Assembly: GCA_019914945.1 (NCBI GenBank) | Contig: CM034100.1 | Coordinates: 15,201,096 to 15,265,095, forward strand | Reading direction: 5' to 3' | Length of the DNA: 64,000 nt | DNA from: Typha latifolia | Lineage: Eukaryota; Streptophyta; Magnoliopsida; Poales; Typhaceae | Part shown: positions 36,034-48,960 of the stretch, piece after piece | Numbering within the stretch: position 1 is the stretch's first letter | Layout: each line of letters begins with the position of its first letter | Notes under the pieces: model-generated | Database searches by the model: none | Told to the model about the DNA's origin: nothing | What the model saw: the letters and a program-made list of their open reading frames with translations, nothing else | Translations under genes and position numbers: made by a program

Positions 36034-36542
36034 GTGTTAATAGTTATGATTCAGTGACTCTCTGAGTTAAGTGTTTGTTTTTTCTTGTACTGTTTATTTA
36101 ATTATTTTATCTCTCCACTATGGAAAATAGTGTGTAATAATTGATTATTTATCACATTTTCAATAATTTGATACTCACTCTTATTGTGTACGGAACCCTA
36201 GCAATTATAAAAAAGGACCACAAAAATATGACAACGAAATTTATTTATGCATGAGGAGTTCATATGAGAAAGAAAATAAATAAATAAAGATGTAATTCTC
36301 CTAGTATATATAATGGTTGACAAAGTTTAATGGTACGTTCAGCTATTCGTTGATATCTTATAGGTGCTGGGGTACATTGGAACAAAATTTAGCCAATAAA
36401 TACCTAATCTCACATCTATATTCGACTTGTTAGCCTTATAATACATCATGAAAAAAGAAAAAGAAAAAGGAAAAGCAATATTTGCACCATGCATATTATG
36501 TCTCCTTTTTCTCCAGAAGACTGAACAACCATTTGAAGAATG
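36034..36542. other. Spacer between MADS gene 2 and ceramide kinase 3' end
   Basis: AT-rich 3' flanks of two converging genes. No coding sequence or clear repeat is seen. Confidence 0.5.
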
Positions 36543-39500
36543 TTAAACTACAGGTCCAGATGCAAACAAGTTGATGAGCCCATGGCAGACTTGAACGGAG
36601 ACTTGGCATGCCTGGAAGATCTCTCCGTCCAAATTCCAAACACTTTCATCATGAGATGAAACAAAAGTGAAGGCAGATGTCTGTGAAAAATATTAGTTAG
36701 GACTTTTGGATCGAAAACATACAGTGTGGACCGAAATAAGTATTAAAGCTGATCTATACTTGCCTTATGATGTTCTATAAATTTAAATTTCAGCGGGTCG
36801 GAGCCTCTCTTGGTTAGCTGCGTAAGATGCCTGTATAGTGTCCCCATCAGTTAGGCAACATTGAGAAGCAAGAAGCAACAAAGAACAAAATATTGTCCTC
36901 TTCACATTTCGTCAATATGTTGCTATCTTAATCATAGATAACATAGTATGCCTACTACCATACGCTGGGATGGTCTAGTATGTTAGTCATGCTGTAATTA
37001 CATTTAAATCCAAGCAAAAACACACAAAATAATATTTGTAAATAACAATTGAACAGGTATGAGAAAAAATAAATATAGCCAAAAAAAAAAATCTAAACAT
37101 ACGTAGGATTTACAAACTATGGAGGAATTTTGTCTATTAATTTCACTAGTTATGAATTGAGCAAATAAAAAATTTGAAGTCATAGACTACAAAGTAATCT
37201 CATTATCCCATAGATAATTCTGCACAAGCAAAGTTCTTTAAGAACTTCACAATGGATATTTAAACAGTTATAGAAAGGTTGATGCAATTTCTTGACTTTG
37301 TGAGGCTACTGTCTTGAAAGTTAAATGAACTGCAGGAAATCTATGAGATCATTAATCTGCATGGTAATATCAAGTAAGAACAAAAATTTCTGGAGTGCTT
37401 TGACAAGGAGAAGTATGGCTACCACAATTTCCTAACTTCGTGTCGGAGGTAAAAGACACCAACATACTTTATTTGAAGTCGCTGAAATAGTTGTGTGTCA
37501 ATATAGTGAAAGCAGGTTGCATCAGCTGCATTTATACTGGTGGTTGGGTGGGGGGCGGGATGTAGAAGCTTTCATGTAGATAAGTAAAAACAATTATTAA
37601 ATAAATTGCAGATCTGAGGTAGAAGCTTCTTATCTTACCACAAGTAAAAAGGACGAGGACAATCTTTAATGAGTATGAGATGAAGAAAACCATCAGCTAA
37701 GTGTGCATCAGCCACTAAACCATCAGGAGCTCTTTCATTACGACATGACATAATGGCAGCACCAATGCTAAGAAAGCGTCCCTTGGATCGTAGCCACTTT
37801 GATTTCTCAGAATAATTGTTGGTTGCAGTGATGGTTCCACCTGCAGAATGTTGAACTGATTTTGTAGTTTCACTACAGATGGCACAGTTCGTACGGCAGA
37901 TTTGTCTGTCAGAATTTTTCCGAGAGATTTTTGATGGTCGCATCCCAATTCCAGCATTACTTAATGATCTAGGAACAGGATCTTTCTCCACCTCCAGGAA
38001 AGCAATTTCCGCCTCATAAGATCTGAACAGATGAGATAGAGGGTCATCAAAGATACAAAGGGCATATCACTTCATTTATGTCATGAAGTGCATGATCTAA
38101 TTCTGATCAAGAAAAACCTGTGCTTCAGAAACACCATTGTTCCAGCATAATCATAACGAGCAGGACCCATCCAACGATACTTTTCACTCTCCTGAATGAC
38201 GTCTCCATAAAATCCATACCTAATGACAGATTTTAAAATTTCTCTATGGTATCATAATGTGATGAAGGAAAAGTTGTTGCCTGAGCTCAGTAGCATAAGT
38301 TAAAATGTGCTAGTCAGAATTTCTAGTTTAGTTTCTAAACTTAAAATGCCATGTGGGGAAAAAACAACTGTATAAGGATAAGTTTGGAACAAGTGATTCA
38401 AGAAGGCACAGCAGTAGGCAAGAATTAAGTTCAACAACGTGAAATAATCCTAATTATTTATGCAGAACACAATTTAAACATAAACATCATTATGAGATTG
38501 ACTATCAGAAACTCTTTTCATCCATATGCAGATGTTATGACGATAAAAATTAAGGTTGCTCTCTGGTTGTATAATTTATGCTGCCACCTATTAGAGAATT
38601 ATACTCGAAGAGTGCGTATTAGAAGTTTAGAACCTCCAAGATGTCATCATAGTTTGGTTAGAAAGATTGTATAATCTCCTATATAGATGAAGTAAAGTAC
38701 CCTGCAAATGAAGCTGCATAGCGTACAGAAGGCAAATCCGTAGATGAAGGGCTAGTTTTCCATCTGACCACCTGAGCAATATCCAGTAACATCTTTCTAC
38801 CCTGGATAATCTGCAGTGCAGATGTTACAGGATCCCGCAGTCCAGTAGTACTGCAGAAAGAGAAAAAGAGCTTTTCTTATTAAACCACTAATGCGCATTT
38901 CAAAATGACTGTTATAGATATTAGATAATCAGATTAACTACTCAATTGTAGGAAAACATAGTAAAGCATTTAGGCATACAAGACATCCGCACACAGGTTA
39001 TAAATGCATAGGTGCACCATAGCTTGACATTTCACTGCTGATTTCATTCCCAGGCTAGACAAAACATTTTGGAGATCTCAAAACATTAAATGCATAGGTG
39101 CACATAGATTCAGTGCTTTTGGTTTCACTATTTTCAAATGATTGATGTAACAAAATACTGAAAATCAATATAAAATTCAAAAAAAGAAAAAGAAAAAAAA
39201 GAAAATGAAACATAGAAGGGAAAGGTATTAAACAAGTTATAAGTAGGATCATCTCATGCTGATAACATCAAATCACAGAAGAATGGACAGTCACACCGGT
39301 GTTCATTGTCACAGCACAAATGATAGTAGTACTACTACTATTATGCGGGTAATAACATATTTAATTACCAACATTTAGTTAACTTATATTAGAGACTTGT
39401 CCTATTTGTACAGACAAGTATGCATGCAGGTTGTGCAAGTAAGGTTTTCAAACTATTAAGGACATTAATATGGGAATAGATAAAGAGAAGCTTAGTTTTC

Positions 39501-42500
39501 TTCCAAACAGTTAACTGCATACCACAATCACAGATGAGGCAATACGCTCTCACTGATCCACAAGAGTTATTAACTCATTACATTCACTGTTGTTGTCCAC
39601 CTGAGGTTTCACTTGGTAGCAGCTCCCAGCAGTTATTAAACCTTCTTTTCTCACCTTCAAACATGGCTAAAATGCACTCCACCTCTTCAAATCACACTAC
39701 TTACTACAAATTTGCCATCTTCCTTTTTAATTCCCTTATATTTATCTTATGATAACAATAGAGAAAAAAGAAATAATGCAAGCCCCGAATTGTCAGTCCC
39801 TACAACAGGTGGGAAAAGAGCTCTGTTCTAATGTCCTGGCAAAAGACATCACACGAGCGTGCTTGGTAGATCAAGCGGCACGTTCCAAGCTTGCCTTCTA
39901 TTTACCTACTTCTCTCCCTCAACAAAACCAAGAAAGGAGTAATAACATAACAAAAATGATCTCATCAAAGAAGGGTGATGTGATCGAGGGGACAAGAGGG
40001 GAAAGGCATTACCATGGCGAAGGGAGAGGCTTTTGGGGAAGGTATCCAGTGGAGGTCCAGGATCTGTGTAAAAACCAGTGTGGTTGAAGACTTATGATGT
40101 ACTCAACCTTGTTTGCTACCTTTGACCATCATCTACAACCTATCCCTGACCTATCCATCTCCTTTTTCTCATTGACCCACTCCATCTGCTACTCTCTCAA
40201 GTCACAACCACCTCTACTCAACCAAGACTAGGCCTGATTAAAAGAGTGGCTCTCACTGAAATCTATCTATCTCACTTGAACATCGAATTATGATATGTGT
40301 GTTTATATGTATATATGTATGTACATATTTGTGTGTATCCAGATGAAGCTGTCATCTGAAAATCCATATGATAAATTTCAGAAGTGAACAACATTCATGC
40401 TTAACAATTCTGGACCAAAGAGATACCTGAGAACTATGGCATCAGTTGAACCAGCAGGTATCATTCCAAGTCCAAACCAATCATTTGGGAAGTCAACTGA
40501 AGGAAGTTGGTCTGCAACAACGCCCAAAATGATTGCACTGCAAATGTCAGCAATTCACATCGAAACTTGTATACACACAGCTCCCGGAGGATAGAATATA
40601 CTCTAGGAAATCAATATTCCAACTTCATCTTTTCCATTAAAAGGAGAACAAATATCAGAGATATGTAATTTTAACTAACCTGATTGACACAGTCCAATGT
40701 TACTTGCTGAAATCCAAGACGGACCACGATTTGTGTCAGTGACTTAAAGGATTAGCAACTTAATTTTCTACTGGCTTTGCATCATATAAGAACAATAGGT
40801 ACATACTGAATTTTGAGATGGCAGCCTTTGAAGTCGCGAGAAGAGGTTCATTGTCTTCATTTGTATATGAACTCTCGGGAAGCATGTCACTTGCATCATT
40901 AAATAAGGACCTACTATTACTAGTGTCGTTGTTCCCATGCTTTTGACTTTGATCATCATATCTAACAATGCTGAAATCATTTGGAGTAGGTGGATAAGGA
41001 GCCTTGTGCCTGGATGCTAGAAGCCCATTCAGAACTTCATTGAAGAGACCATCACCCCCCTGAGATCCTATTAGATTTAGTCACTTGGAGACCATAAAGA
41101 AACCACATAGTGGACCCATTATTAATTTAGAACAAGAAAGCAAAACGGAAAATCATTTTCTTTGTCAATCACTTATTATCACACCATAGTTCACGCTGTT
41201 GGTAGTTAAGGCATAAGTGTAGTATACTTGTGATCAACCGAATAGCCGATAACATTTAAGTTGTAGAAAATCTCTTAAAAAGAGTTGAATATCTAATTAT
41301 GTATTTTAAAGTGCTCACAAATTTTTAGGGATAACTTTACACTACTTCTGCAACAAAAATATAAAGGGTAAGAAGAACTAAGCCATTTGTCCACAACATA
41401 TAATCTCTAGAATTTTTGCCCTTTAAAAAGTTTTCTCTCCTCATTAGACAATTCCTACAGCCATGGTCCATGTCGACCACGGGCGGCACAATACGTGCTG
41501 CGGCACTTGCCGACTGTGCCAAAAGAGAGGAAGAGGAAAAGATGACGGAACGTACTCACCTTCACCTCTTGTTGCTCGCCGTCGTTCGCAACTTAGGTTT
41601 TTATTCAAACCCAACTCTACCCACCTACCTTTCTTTCTCTTCGAGCTAGGGCACTCGCGTCGAGTGCAAGTGCTGCCTCGAACTCGAACGACGACAAGGT
41701 GGACGGTGAGCGGCGACAGCAAGCTCGACGGCGAGCGGCAACGACAAGCTCGACGACGAACGACAAAGGGCAATGACGAGTAGTGACGTCGATGGCGAGC
41801 GGATCGCTGCTAGAAGGGGTGTTGTGCGGCACCCCCTCGTGCCACTTATTGGTACATTGCTGGCAAGACTATTGTTAATTACATCTTTCTTAGATCTTCC
41901 AAATGTATATCACCACATCTCAAGCAGGTGTTAGGTTAAGGTTTTACTTTTGAAAATTTCTTCTGTATGTACAAGGCTCCTAAAGTCATTGTTACATTGG
42001 AAGAAACATGGTTCTATGCTTTGAAAGACACAAGTCCGCTTGCCTAACGGTGAACTTCCATGGAAGAATAAAGCTAACCAACACGTTAAAGTCATTGAGG
42101 TATACAAGTTCCATAAGTATTCCTGAGATGCTTGAGGAAGCACCATATAATAGAACAAGACGAAAAGGAAAACAAAAGAAAATGTAATTTCTTGTTCTAA
42201 ATGTGAAAGTCAATTAGCTACACATGCTCCCTAGACATTTTCAAAGCGGCAACCTTTTCAAGGTGCTCCACCACATCAGGAGATAAAGAGATAATGTCTT
42301 TTTTGTGGGTAACAAGTTAATAACATCAAAAACTAAAAATGCAAAAGGGAAGCTAATCATGACATAAAAGACAAATCACAAATGCCATAGAGGTTTTGAC
42401 ATCTCCGGCAAGAAAATGACGTTGTCTACATAGTCCAGAATCCAGATTAAATTTCAAATCCCATGGTTCCTCACTGCAGGATCATCTTGCTAGTTAATAA

Positions 42501-45039
42501 TTGAACCAAACTAAAGCTTAAAGAAGAATATAAATAACCAATACCCTAGCAATCGGCGATACTATAATCTCACATTTTAATGAGATATGGCTTCTAATCA
42601 TGTTTGACTGTAACAAAAGAAACCTGGTACAGAGATCCTGGGGCTCCTATTCATGTTGATGATTGCAGGTCACAATTTGTTGAATAGATAAGAGAGTAAT
42701 TGATTGTGGTAGCCTGATCTAATGTTTCACTATCATTATAGTTGTAAGTATGTTCTTGGACTTCTTCCCTAACATATAAAACTTGAATGATGAAGATATC
42801 CTGAAACTGGATAGAACATAAATATGACTGCTGAAGTCATAAGTACCATACATATTATTCAATGAAAAATAAAGAATACCCTACCAGGAAAGAACTTACC
42901 ACAGTAACAATGCCATCAAAAGATCTAAGTTCTTTGTCTGAAGTAGATGCTATCATATCATATGCATGCCCTGCCCTCTGAGTCACTGTTACCTGAGAAG
43001 AATGGAGAACGTGATGCATCACTTTTACCATCTGGTTAAGCAAATTCTGCTATTGTAGGGCATAGTGCAGAACTGAGAACAAGGTCCATGTTTGTTGTTA
43101 CTCGTGTGTAAAATATTCAAATGTCAATATTTTCACTAACGGAACTTACTTACCTTTGTTTGAACTTCAGCACGGGAAAATATAGGAGCAACTCTTTCCC
43201 AGGTTTTGGGCCCATTCCCTTTTCCACACAATGGATGAACAATGACCTAGACGATACTACAGCAAGTTAGCAAGAATGAGATCCTGCACGAGAGAACTGC
43301 TGATTTAAGAAACTAAAAGAGAAGGATCAAAACGAAAAGTGTGAGATCTACCCAAAGACTCTTTGGTCTTCTTACGCCATTTTTTATAGAAGCCTTCAAT
43401 TGCTCAACCCATGCGAGGCATATTTTCAAGTCCTTGTGCCCAAAAGTATACTCCAAAAGAACCCAAGGCAAAGAGTGTTCTTGCTGTCTGATGAATCCAT
43501 GAACAGTGAATCGGTGCATCTGCATGGGTATATAGCTTTTAAAATAGCTTTTAAAAAGGTTATATGATTTTACAAGGAGCACAAATATCTTATCCCAGCT
43601 CAAACGCTACCAACTACATTCCTGGATATAAGAGATTATACTACAGAATAGCTTTCACTAAGAAACAATAACCTCATTGGCACTGTTCTGAAGAAAGTTG
43701 CCAGCACTCCAAGTCGGATCATGAATCAAACCACAACTTAGAAGCTCTACGGCATAAACATCTGAAAATCTGATCTCAGTTTCTGGCTTTGACTGAAACT
43801 TCAAACACAAGCAAGATGATGTATTTGAACCCTAAAAGAGACAGAAAGAAGCTCAAGAAAGAAATAGCAGAAATAAGAAAATAAGAACAATTTGAGGTAT
43901 CATAAATATGGAATTCCTTAATTGTAATTATATAAAACAAGAGTAAGCTAGAAAATAGTAGAGCTATTAATTAATGACAAAAAATAATGTGTCGAAAAAC
44001 ACGACTGGAATGTCAAAATATGCAACTGCACGCTGTTAGAGTGAATTTTAAGTCATTGTTTAAGGAAACCAAACTCAAGGATACTGAAGAGTGAAGATCT
44101 GATAAAGGGTTTTAGTTCACCTACTAACTAATTACAAATTGCCATTATTAGAACCCTATTAGTAGTTTTCAGCAGGTGAATTGTACAGCACAATCTTGTA
44201 ATTTCAGGAGAAGAGACAAAGAAAGAATATGTTCAAGGGACAACAGTGCAAGTGCTAGTCAAACATCTTCAAAATAAGACAAAAGGAATTCCATCTGACA
44301 AATTCTTGCCTGCAGTGGACTGTTAGTAGCTTACCTTAAGAAGAGTAATTCACTGTAAATAAGTTTCAGAAACAGAGAAACCAAACGAGAACCTTCTTCA
44401 TATTACCAACGCCGCATAGAAATCTAAGAAAAGGTAAAATAAAAGGAAATACAAATTTGAAGAGGATTATGCTGCAGCCATCACGATTGCTTTTCCAACA
44501 GCCTCTTTCACTTATTTACATCTAGAAGGTGAACACACTGTGCATATATATAAAGTTATCATCTTTCTCCTCTACCTTGTAAAGCAATTTTTGTAGGTAC
44601 TCTTCTACCCAATAGTATATTCTTAGAGATCATGGCAAGAAATTTATACTTCCAATTAACCCCTTAATCACTGTTGAGCTTAGGATTTACAAAGCTTAAC
44701 TCCGATCTACAAAGGCGACAGCATCAAGCATCACAATCATTTCCTACAGGATCTGCTAGTATTAATTGATTCAACTGAACTAATTGACCAGATCAAACAA
44801 CTCTGCGTTCCAAGAAAATTGCCAATCCGATTGATTTCGACAAAGATCAATTAATACTAAGGGAATACTTCAGAAACAATTCTATGATCAAAATTGCACC
44901 CTATGTTTAGAAAAAGGAGGGAAACATATACCTCGTCGATGTGCTTCCAAGATAAGCGATCTGGATGAAGGGCGACGGCAACTTCCCCGATGCGATCCAA
45001 GAACAGCGTCGAGCTCAAGACTGGCGTATTCCCTTCCAT
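36543..45039 (-). CDS. CERK: Ceramide kinase
   Basis: The enzyme phosphorylates ceramide; the Arabidopsis orthologue ACD5 restrains cell death. The model has 599 residues from twelve minus-strand exons: 44932-45039, 43673-43831, 43352-43519, 43154-43246, 42900-42992, 40807-41059, 40427-40511, 38701-38850, 38118-38219, 37639-38022, 36764-36830 and 36543-36680. The diacylglycerol-kinase catalytic domain starts at VIVHPLCGKGNGPKTWERV; the nucleotide-binding GGDGLFNEVLNGLL is at residues 208-221, followed by GMIPAGSTDAIV. The ceramide-kinase signature CX3CX2C is present at Cys446/450/453 (ICRTNCAIC), with RNERAPDGLVADAHLADGFL and SVWNLDGEIFQA after it. The ATG at 45039 gives MEGNTPVLSSTLFLDRIGEV, agreeing with the family start. 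The last intron has a GC donor (36762-36763). The acceptor of exon 7 (after 40512) was chosen because it alone keeps phase. The 1.8-kb intron 5 holds a GC-rich foreign-looking block. Confidence 0.93.
41440..41850. mobile_element. GC-rich repeat-like island in a ceramide kinase intron
   Basis: Within an otherwise AT-rich intron lies about 400 bp of CG-rich sequence with many variants of gagcggcaacgacaagctcg. Near its two ends are related motifs in opposite sense (gcggcacaatacgtgctgcg and gtgcggcaccccctcgtgcc). Several overlapping open frames on both strands are consequences of this composition and match no family I know. A transposon fragment is the simplest reading. Confidence 0.4.
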
Positions 45040-45332
45040 TGGTGCGGGGGAGATCGGAAAGGAGCCCAAAAACCCAATTGAAGCTTTAGCTTTCCTCCCA
45101 CAACGCGCGCCCTATGTATGCATAGGGCTCCATTTATAGATGGATATGGGAAACTTGGACTTCATGGCAAATTTGCGAAAATATATCTAGCCTTTTTATG
45201 TTTCAATCCCTCTAAAGTATCTTATTTACGTATATATCCTATATATATATATATATGTATATAAATGAATATTAGACTATTTTAATATTTCTGTTATGTG
45301 AATTAGGAAAGATTGGTCAAGAGGTTTTCACC

Positions 45333-45704
45333 AAACTAGCCCTGATTCAAAACTTTTTTACCGGAATAGACTACTCTTAAATTTATCTACTAAATAGGGT
45401 CTAATTCACTGTAGCTCTAGCAAAATCGCTAATCTAATTAGCATTTTTTTCCTAAGTAAAAACGCTGATTAGTTCAGTATTTTTGTTACACCTAAAACGC
45501 TGATCTCTTCGACGTTTTATGTATATAAATCTCTTTTAACTTAGTCTTTTAGCAGTTTAGAGAAAGAATTATCTTTCGATAAAAATACTAATTAATTTAA
45601 TGTTTTTATTAGGACTACAGTAAATTAGATCTTATTTAATAAATAAATTTGAGGGTAATTCATTTTGGTAAAAAAAATTAAAAATAAATCTATTTTGTTT
45701 AAAA
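45333..45704. mobile_element. MITE-like inverted-repeat element
   Basis: Ends of roughly 100 bp pair imperfectly. Left: actcttaaatttatctacta then aaatagggtctaattcactg; reverse complement of right: ccctcaaatttatttattaa then ataagatctaatttactgta. The element occupies most of the promoter-side spacer between the divergent ceramide kinase and PnsB3 genes. The interior is non-coding. Confidence 0.65.
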
Positions 45705-45873
45705 ACTCAATCCCAGACTAGACACCCAAACCCAGACCCAAGACTAAGAAAGGAGATGATGAGGCAAATAAAGACCACAAGTAGCAGTCCAGATAAGAGA
45801 TGCATCAAAAGAGAAAAAGAAGCCCCATAACTCCACTCCTACTCCAATCCATTTCCAAAACATTTCCACTTCT

Positions 45874-47452
45874 ATGTTCAGAATGGGAGTCCTTCACTTC
45901 ACTTCTCCAGCCTTCTCATCCACCCCACTAGCCCCAAGCTTCACCTACAACAACACCAAGCTACGTAGATTCCTTCATCACCCCCACCATCTGACTCTCA
46001 GCAGAGGAGGAAGGCTCTCTGCCATTGACACAGACTCCATAACCAGTGCATCAGAAGCCACCACTGCACCAGAAGAGCCACCATCCCTCGATTTCGCCTT
46101 CGTCAGTGTGAGTTCAATTAATGGTTCCATCTTGAGTTCTTGAGATGTTTGTGTGAATAATATGCATTTGAATTCATGGTGGCATTTGCTAACACAGCCT
46201 AGGCTTCTCCCTGATGGGTCGCCGGACGTGCAGTATAGACCGGCGTGCGGCGGTCGGAAACTAAGGGATATAATGCTTGATTCGTACATTGATCTATATG
46301 GGCCTTATGTAAGTATAATGACAATTTTTTGCTAGTATTGTAGTTGGTTGGCTCATTGCCCATGCGAGATGAATCAATGCATTAGCTGGGTACTACTGCA
46401 GGAGAAGCCACTGCTGAATTGTGGAGGAGGTGGTACTTGTGGAACTTGTCTTGTAGAGGTAACATAGTTTCCTAGTAAAATTCCACTTGGGGTATCTTTA
46501 AACTATATCTTCTTCTTGTCTGTCTATAGTTAAAGATGAATTTAGTGTATATTTGGACACCTGAAAGGAAACAAGTATGAACTTTTTCAATGCAATTTCT
46601 TGTAGTAAAGGTGCTTTCCTTTTAGTTTCAAAAAGGGTATCTTGGAGAAAGATTGTTGATACCTATGTGTCAAAAGAAGTTGTTTTTGTATGCTTTGTTC
46701 TTAATTTCCTTTTGATTAGTACCAAGTTTTCGTTTCAGTGACCTCCCTTCTCTTTTTTGCTACTCTCAATTCAAAAGTAATTCGAGACAGCAATCTTTCT
46801 TGCTTAGAATTTTAATTAGACTTCGACAAACGAAAATTTGTCGATAACTCGACCAAATTATTTTGCATAGATTTCAATTCTCTATGCATGATCTTCTTGC
46901 ATTGTTCTCGAAGAACAGAATTCATTTAAAATCAAATGATAGCATCTCCATGGATGCACTATTATCTGACATACATGCAATTCAGTTTTCTGTGATCTAA
47001 AAGCAAACTCTAATCTGATTGTAAATTGGCAGGTGGTTGAGGGCAAGGAATTCCTTTCTCCTCGCACCGATAAAGAGAAGGAAATACTTCAAAAGGTGTT
47101 TTTCATGCAACTATCTTCTATTTAAATTTAAGATTCGTTCATATTTCATATCTCTTAAACATTTCATCTCTTTTCTTGCACTCTTCAGAAGCCCAAAACT
47201 TGGAGACTAGCATGTCAGACTGTCGTTGGTAAACATGATTCTCGAGGACAAGTAAGCTACTATTCTAGTTAACAATTATTCAAGTATACAAAAAGAAAAA
47301 ATCACAATGTTATAAGACTACTTATGTTTGATTTCTCAACATGATTCTCGAAGACAAGTAAGCTACTATTCTAGTTAACTTTTATTTCTTCTTCATGTAT
47401 GCAGCTTATCATTCAGCAATTGCCAGAGTGGAAGGTACATGAGTGGGAATAA
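45874..47452 (+). CDS. PNSB3: Photosynthetic NDH subcomplex B subunit 3 (2Fe-2S)
   Basis: This is a ferredoxin-like subunit of the chloroplast NADH dehydrogenase-like complex used in cyclic electron flow around photosystem I (Arabidopsis PnsB3/NDF4). The predicted 191 residues come from six exons: 45874-46107, 46198-46308, 46402-46458, 47033-47095, 47189-47251 and 47405-47452. A serine/threonine-rich plastid transit region (about residues 1-60) is followed by the 2Fe-2S fold. Cluster ligands are visible at Cys122, Cys128, Cys131 (LLNCGGGGTCGTCLVEV) and Cys164 (KTWRLACQTVVG). The IMLDSYIDLYGPY and QLIIQQLPEWK segments agree with the family. A second in-frame ATG at 45883 is an alternative start. 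Intron 5 carries a near-identical copy of the end of exon 5 with its donor. Confidence 0.93.
47232..47379 (+). repeat. Duplicated exon end and splice donor in PnsB3
   Basis: The 42 nt at 47232-47273 (last 20 nt of exon 5, the donor and the first intron bases) recur at 47338-47379 with a single difference (ctcgagg versus ctcgaag), so the donor is present twice, 106 nt apart. Use of the second donor would add intron sequence with an early in-frame TAA after reading VSYYSS. Confidence 0.95.
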
Positions 47453-48960
47453 CTGATGTATTAAGACTATAAGATATAGCGATGTTGATTCATAGGTTAT
47501 ATATATTGAAATCTTTGTTTCCTCTTGAGCTTGGAGACATGATGTAAGAATTTAATTTGAATCAAATGCTCTACTATACCAATCAATATCTGTACATCTG
47601 AAATTTCATGTCATGTTACTATCATTGAGCAATTAAGAGTGAAATGATACACTTTTGGACTATTAAGTTGAAGTTAGATAAAGATTGAGAGGCCTTGTGA
47701 ATGGTGTGTTATGGAGGACTTAAAAGCTAAAAAATGGAAGTTTTATGTCAGTCATGCCATATTTTAGATCTTCAAATATACTGGTACAAGTAAACTAGAG
47801 TGTTTTCACCATTAAATTGCCTGTGTATTTAATTATCCTGGTCGTATTCAAAATGGAATACAATAGGATTATAAAATTTGAATTCAATGTAGGACTGATG
47901 CGTTAACATACATCTAATATGCCAAACCGACTCATACGATCATCCCACATTGAATCTCAATCCTAATTTTATAAACGAGATTTTACTCATCAATGAGACT
48001 CATCTCCCCATGCCACCGTTGTCGACCTCCTCACTTTCCGGTGAGGAGAAGGGGAGAGACCTCCCTTCTTTTTGTGAGGTCTCCTTATTTATTTTTTCCT
48101 TCCATATTTTTTCTCCTTTCTTCGCTGTTTTAATTACAAGTTGCTAGTGGAGTCTAATGAATGGTGGGGTGAGTTACTGAGCATCGCCTCTATCATTTCT
48201 CGATCGTTTTTTCCTCTTTTACTCTGCACTCAACTTGGATTGAGCATTTTGTTTATATTAACCTTTCTTCTAGCATAATGGGGAGAGGAAGGATGGTGAC
48301 CGAGCACTTTCCCTCGTCTCGTTAGCTATAGCACATGATTTGGAGTTGGTTTTAGAATGATTGAAAAGTTTGGGGATTATTGCCGCGAGTTATTCTAATT
48401 ATGTTGGTGGTGATTTGAGATTATGTCTTCTCTTTTTCGTTATTCTTTTGGCGATCAAAATTTATTTGAATTTTTTTTTTGACACTATTACATGAGTGTT
48501 GTTTTATTTGTTATTATTTTTCTCTGCTATGAGGACGATGAATGTCAATATAAGTCAGGATGAAGCTATTTGAACTATTAAAAATATCTTCTTTTTTTTT
48601 TTGTTAAATTTTTTTTTTCAAAGTCCTTTTAACAAGGGAGGGATCTTCCCTATTTATTGTGAGTATTATGTTTATATCTTTTAGTTATATTCCACGTGTG
48701 TATCCGACTTTATAACCTTGTAATACTACCAGCTTTCTCTTTAATTAATAAAATAATAATAATTGTTCTACTGTCCAAGTAGCATTTACTCGTTACTCGT
48801 TACTCGTTACTCATGTATGTGTATATGTTTGGTATCTCAATTACTGCCCAAAGCCCATCTACTAGAGTCTAAACCCCAGCATCTCCATCCCAACCCTAAG
48901 GCTAAAACCCATTCGGCCATTCCCCTCTTCTCTCTCTCCTCTCTCATCCCATCATGCGTC
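47453..48960. other. Intergenic region before the mTERF gene
   Basis: PnsB3 3' UTR, then AT-rich sequence without a supported gene. A short tandem run of the 7-mer ttactcg lies at about 48786-48812, and a pyrimidine-rich leader (about 48900-48960) precedes the mTERF start, as in a 5' UTR. Confidence 0.5.

Noticed and set aside
39749..40087. 112-codon plus-strand open frame inside a ceramide kinase intron
   Set aside because: No recognisable domain, antisense to the gene and within an intron.
40681..40735. Possible small extra exon of ceramide kinase
   Set aside because: It has acceptor- and donor-like ends, but neither acceptor choice keeps phase with both neighbours, whereas direct joining of the flanking exons does.
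41444..41832. Overlapping Arg/Ser-rich open frames on both strands
   Set aside because: They are compositional artefacts of the CG-rich island, with no family resemblance.
48763..48960. 66-codon upstream extension of the mTERF frame
   Set aside because: The first codon is TTG and the extension has no targeting character; ATG 48961 gives a plausible presequence.
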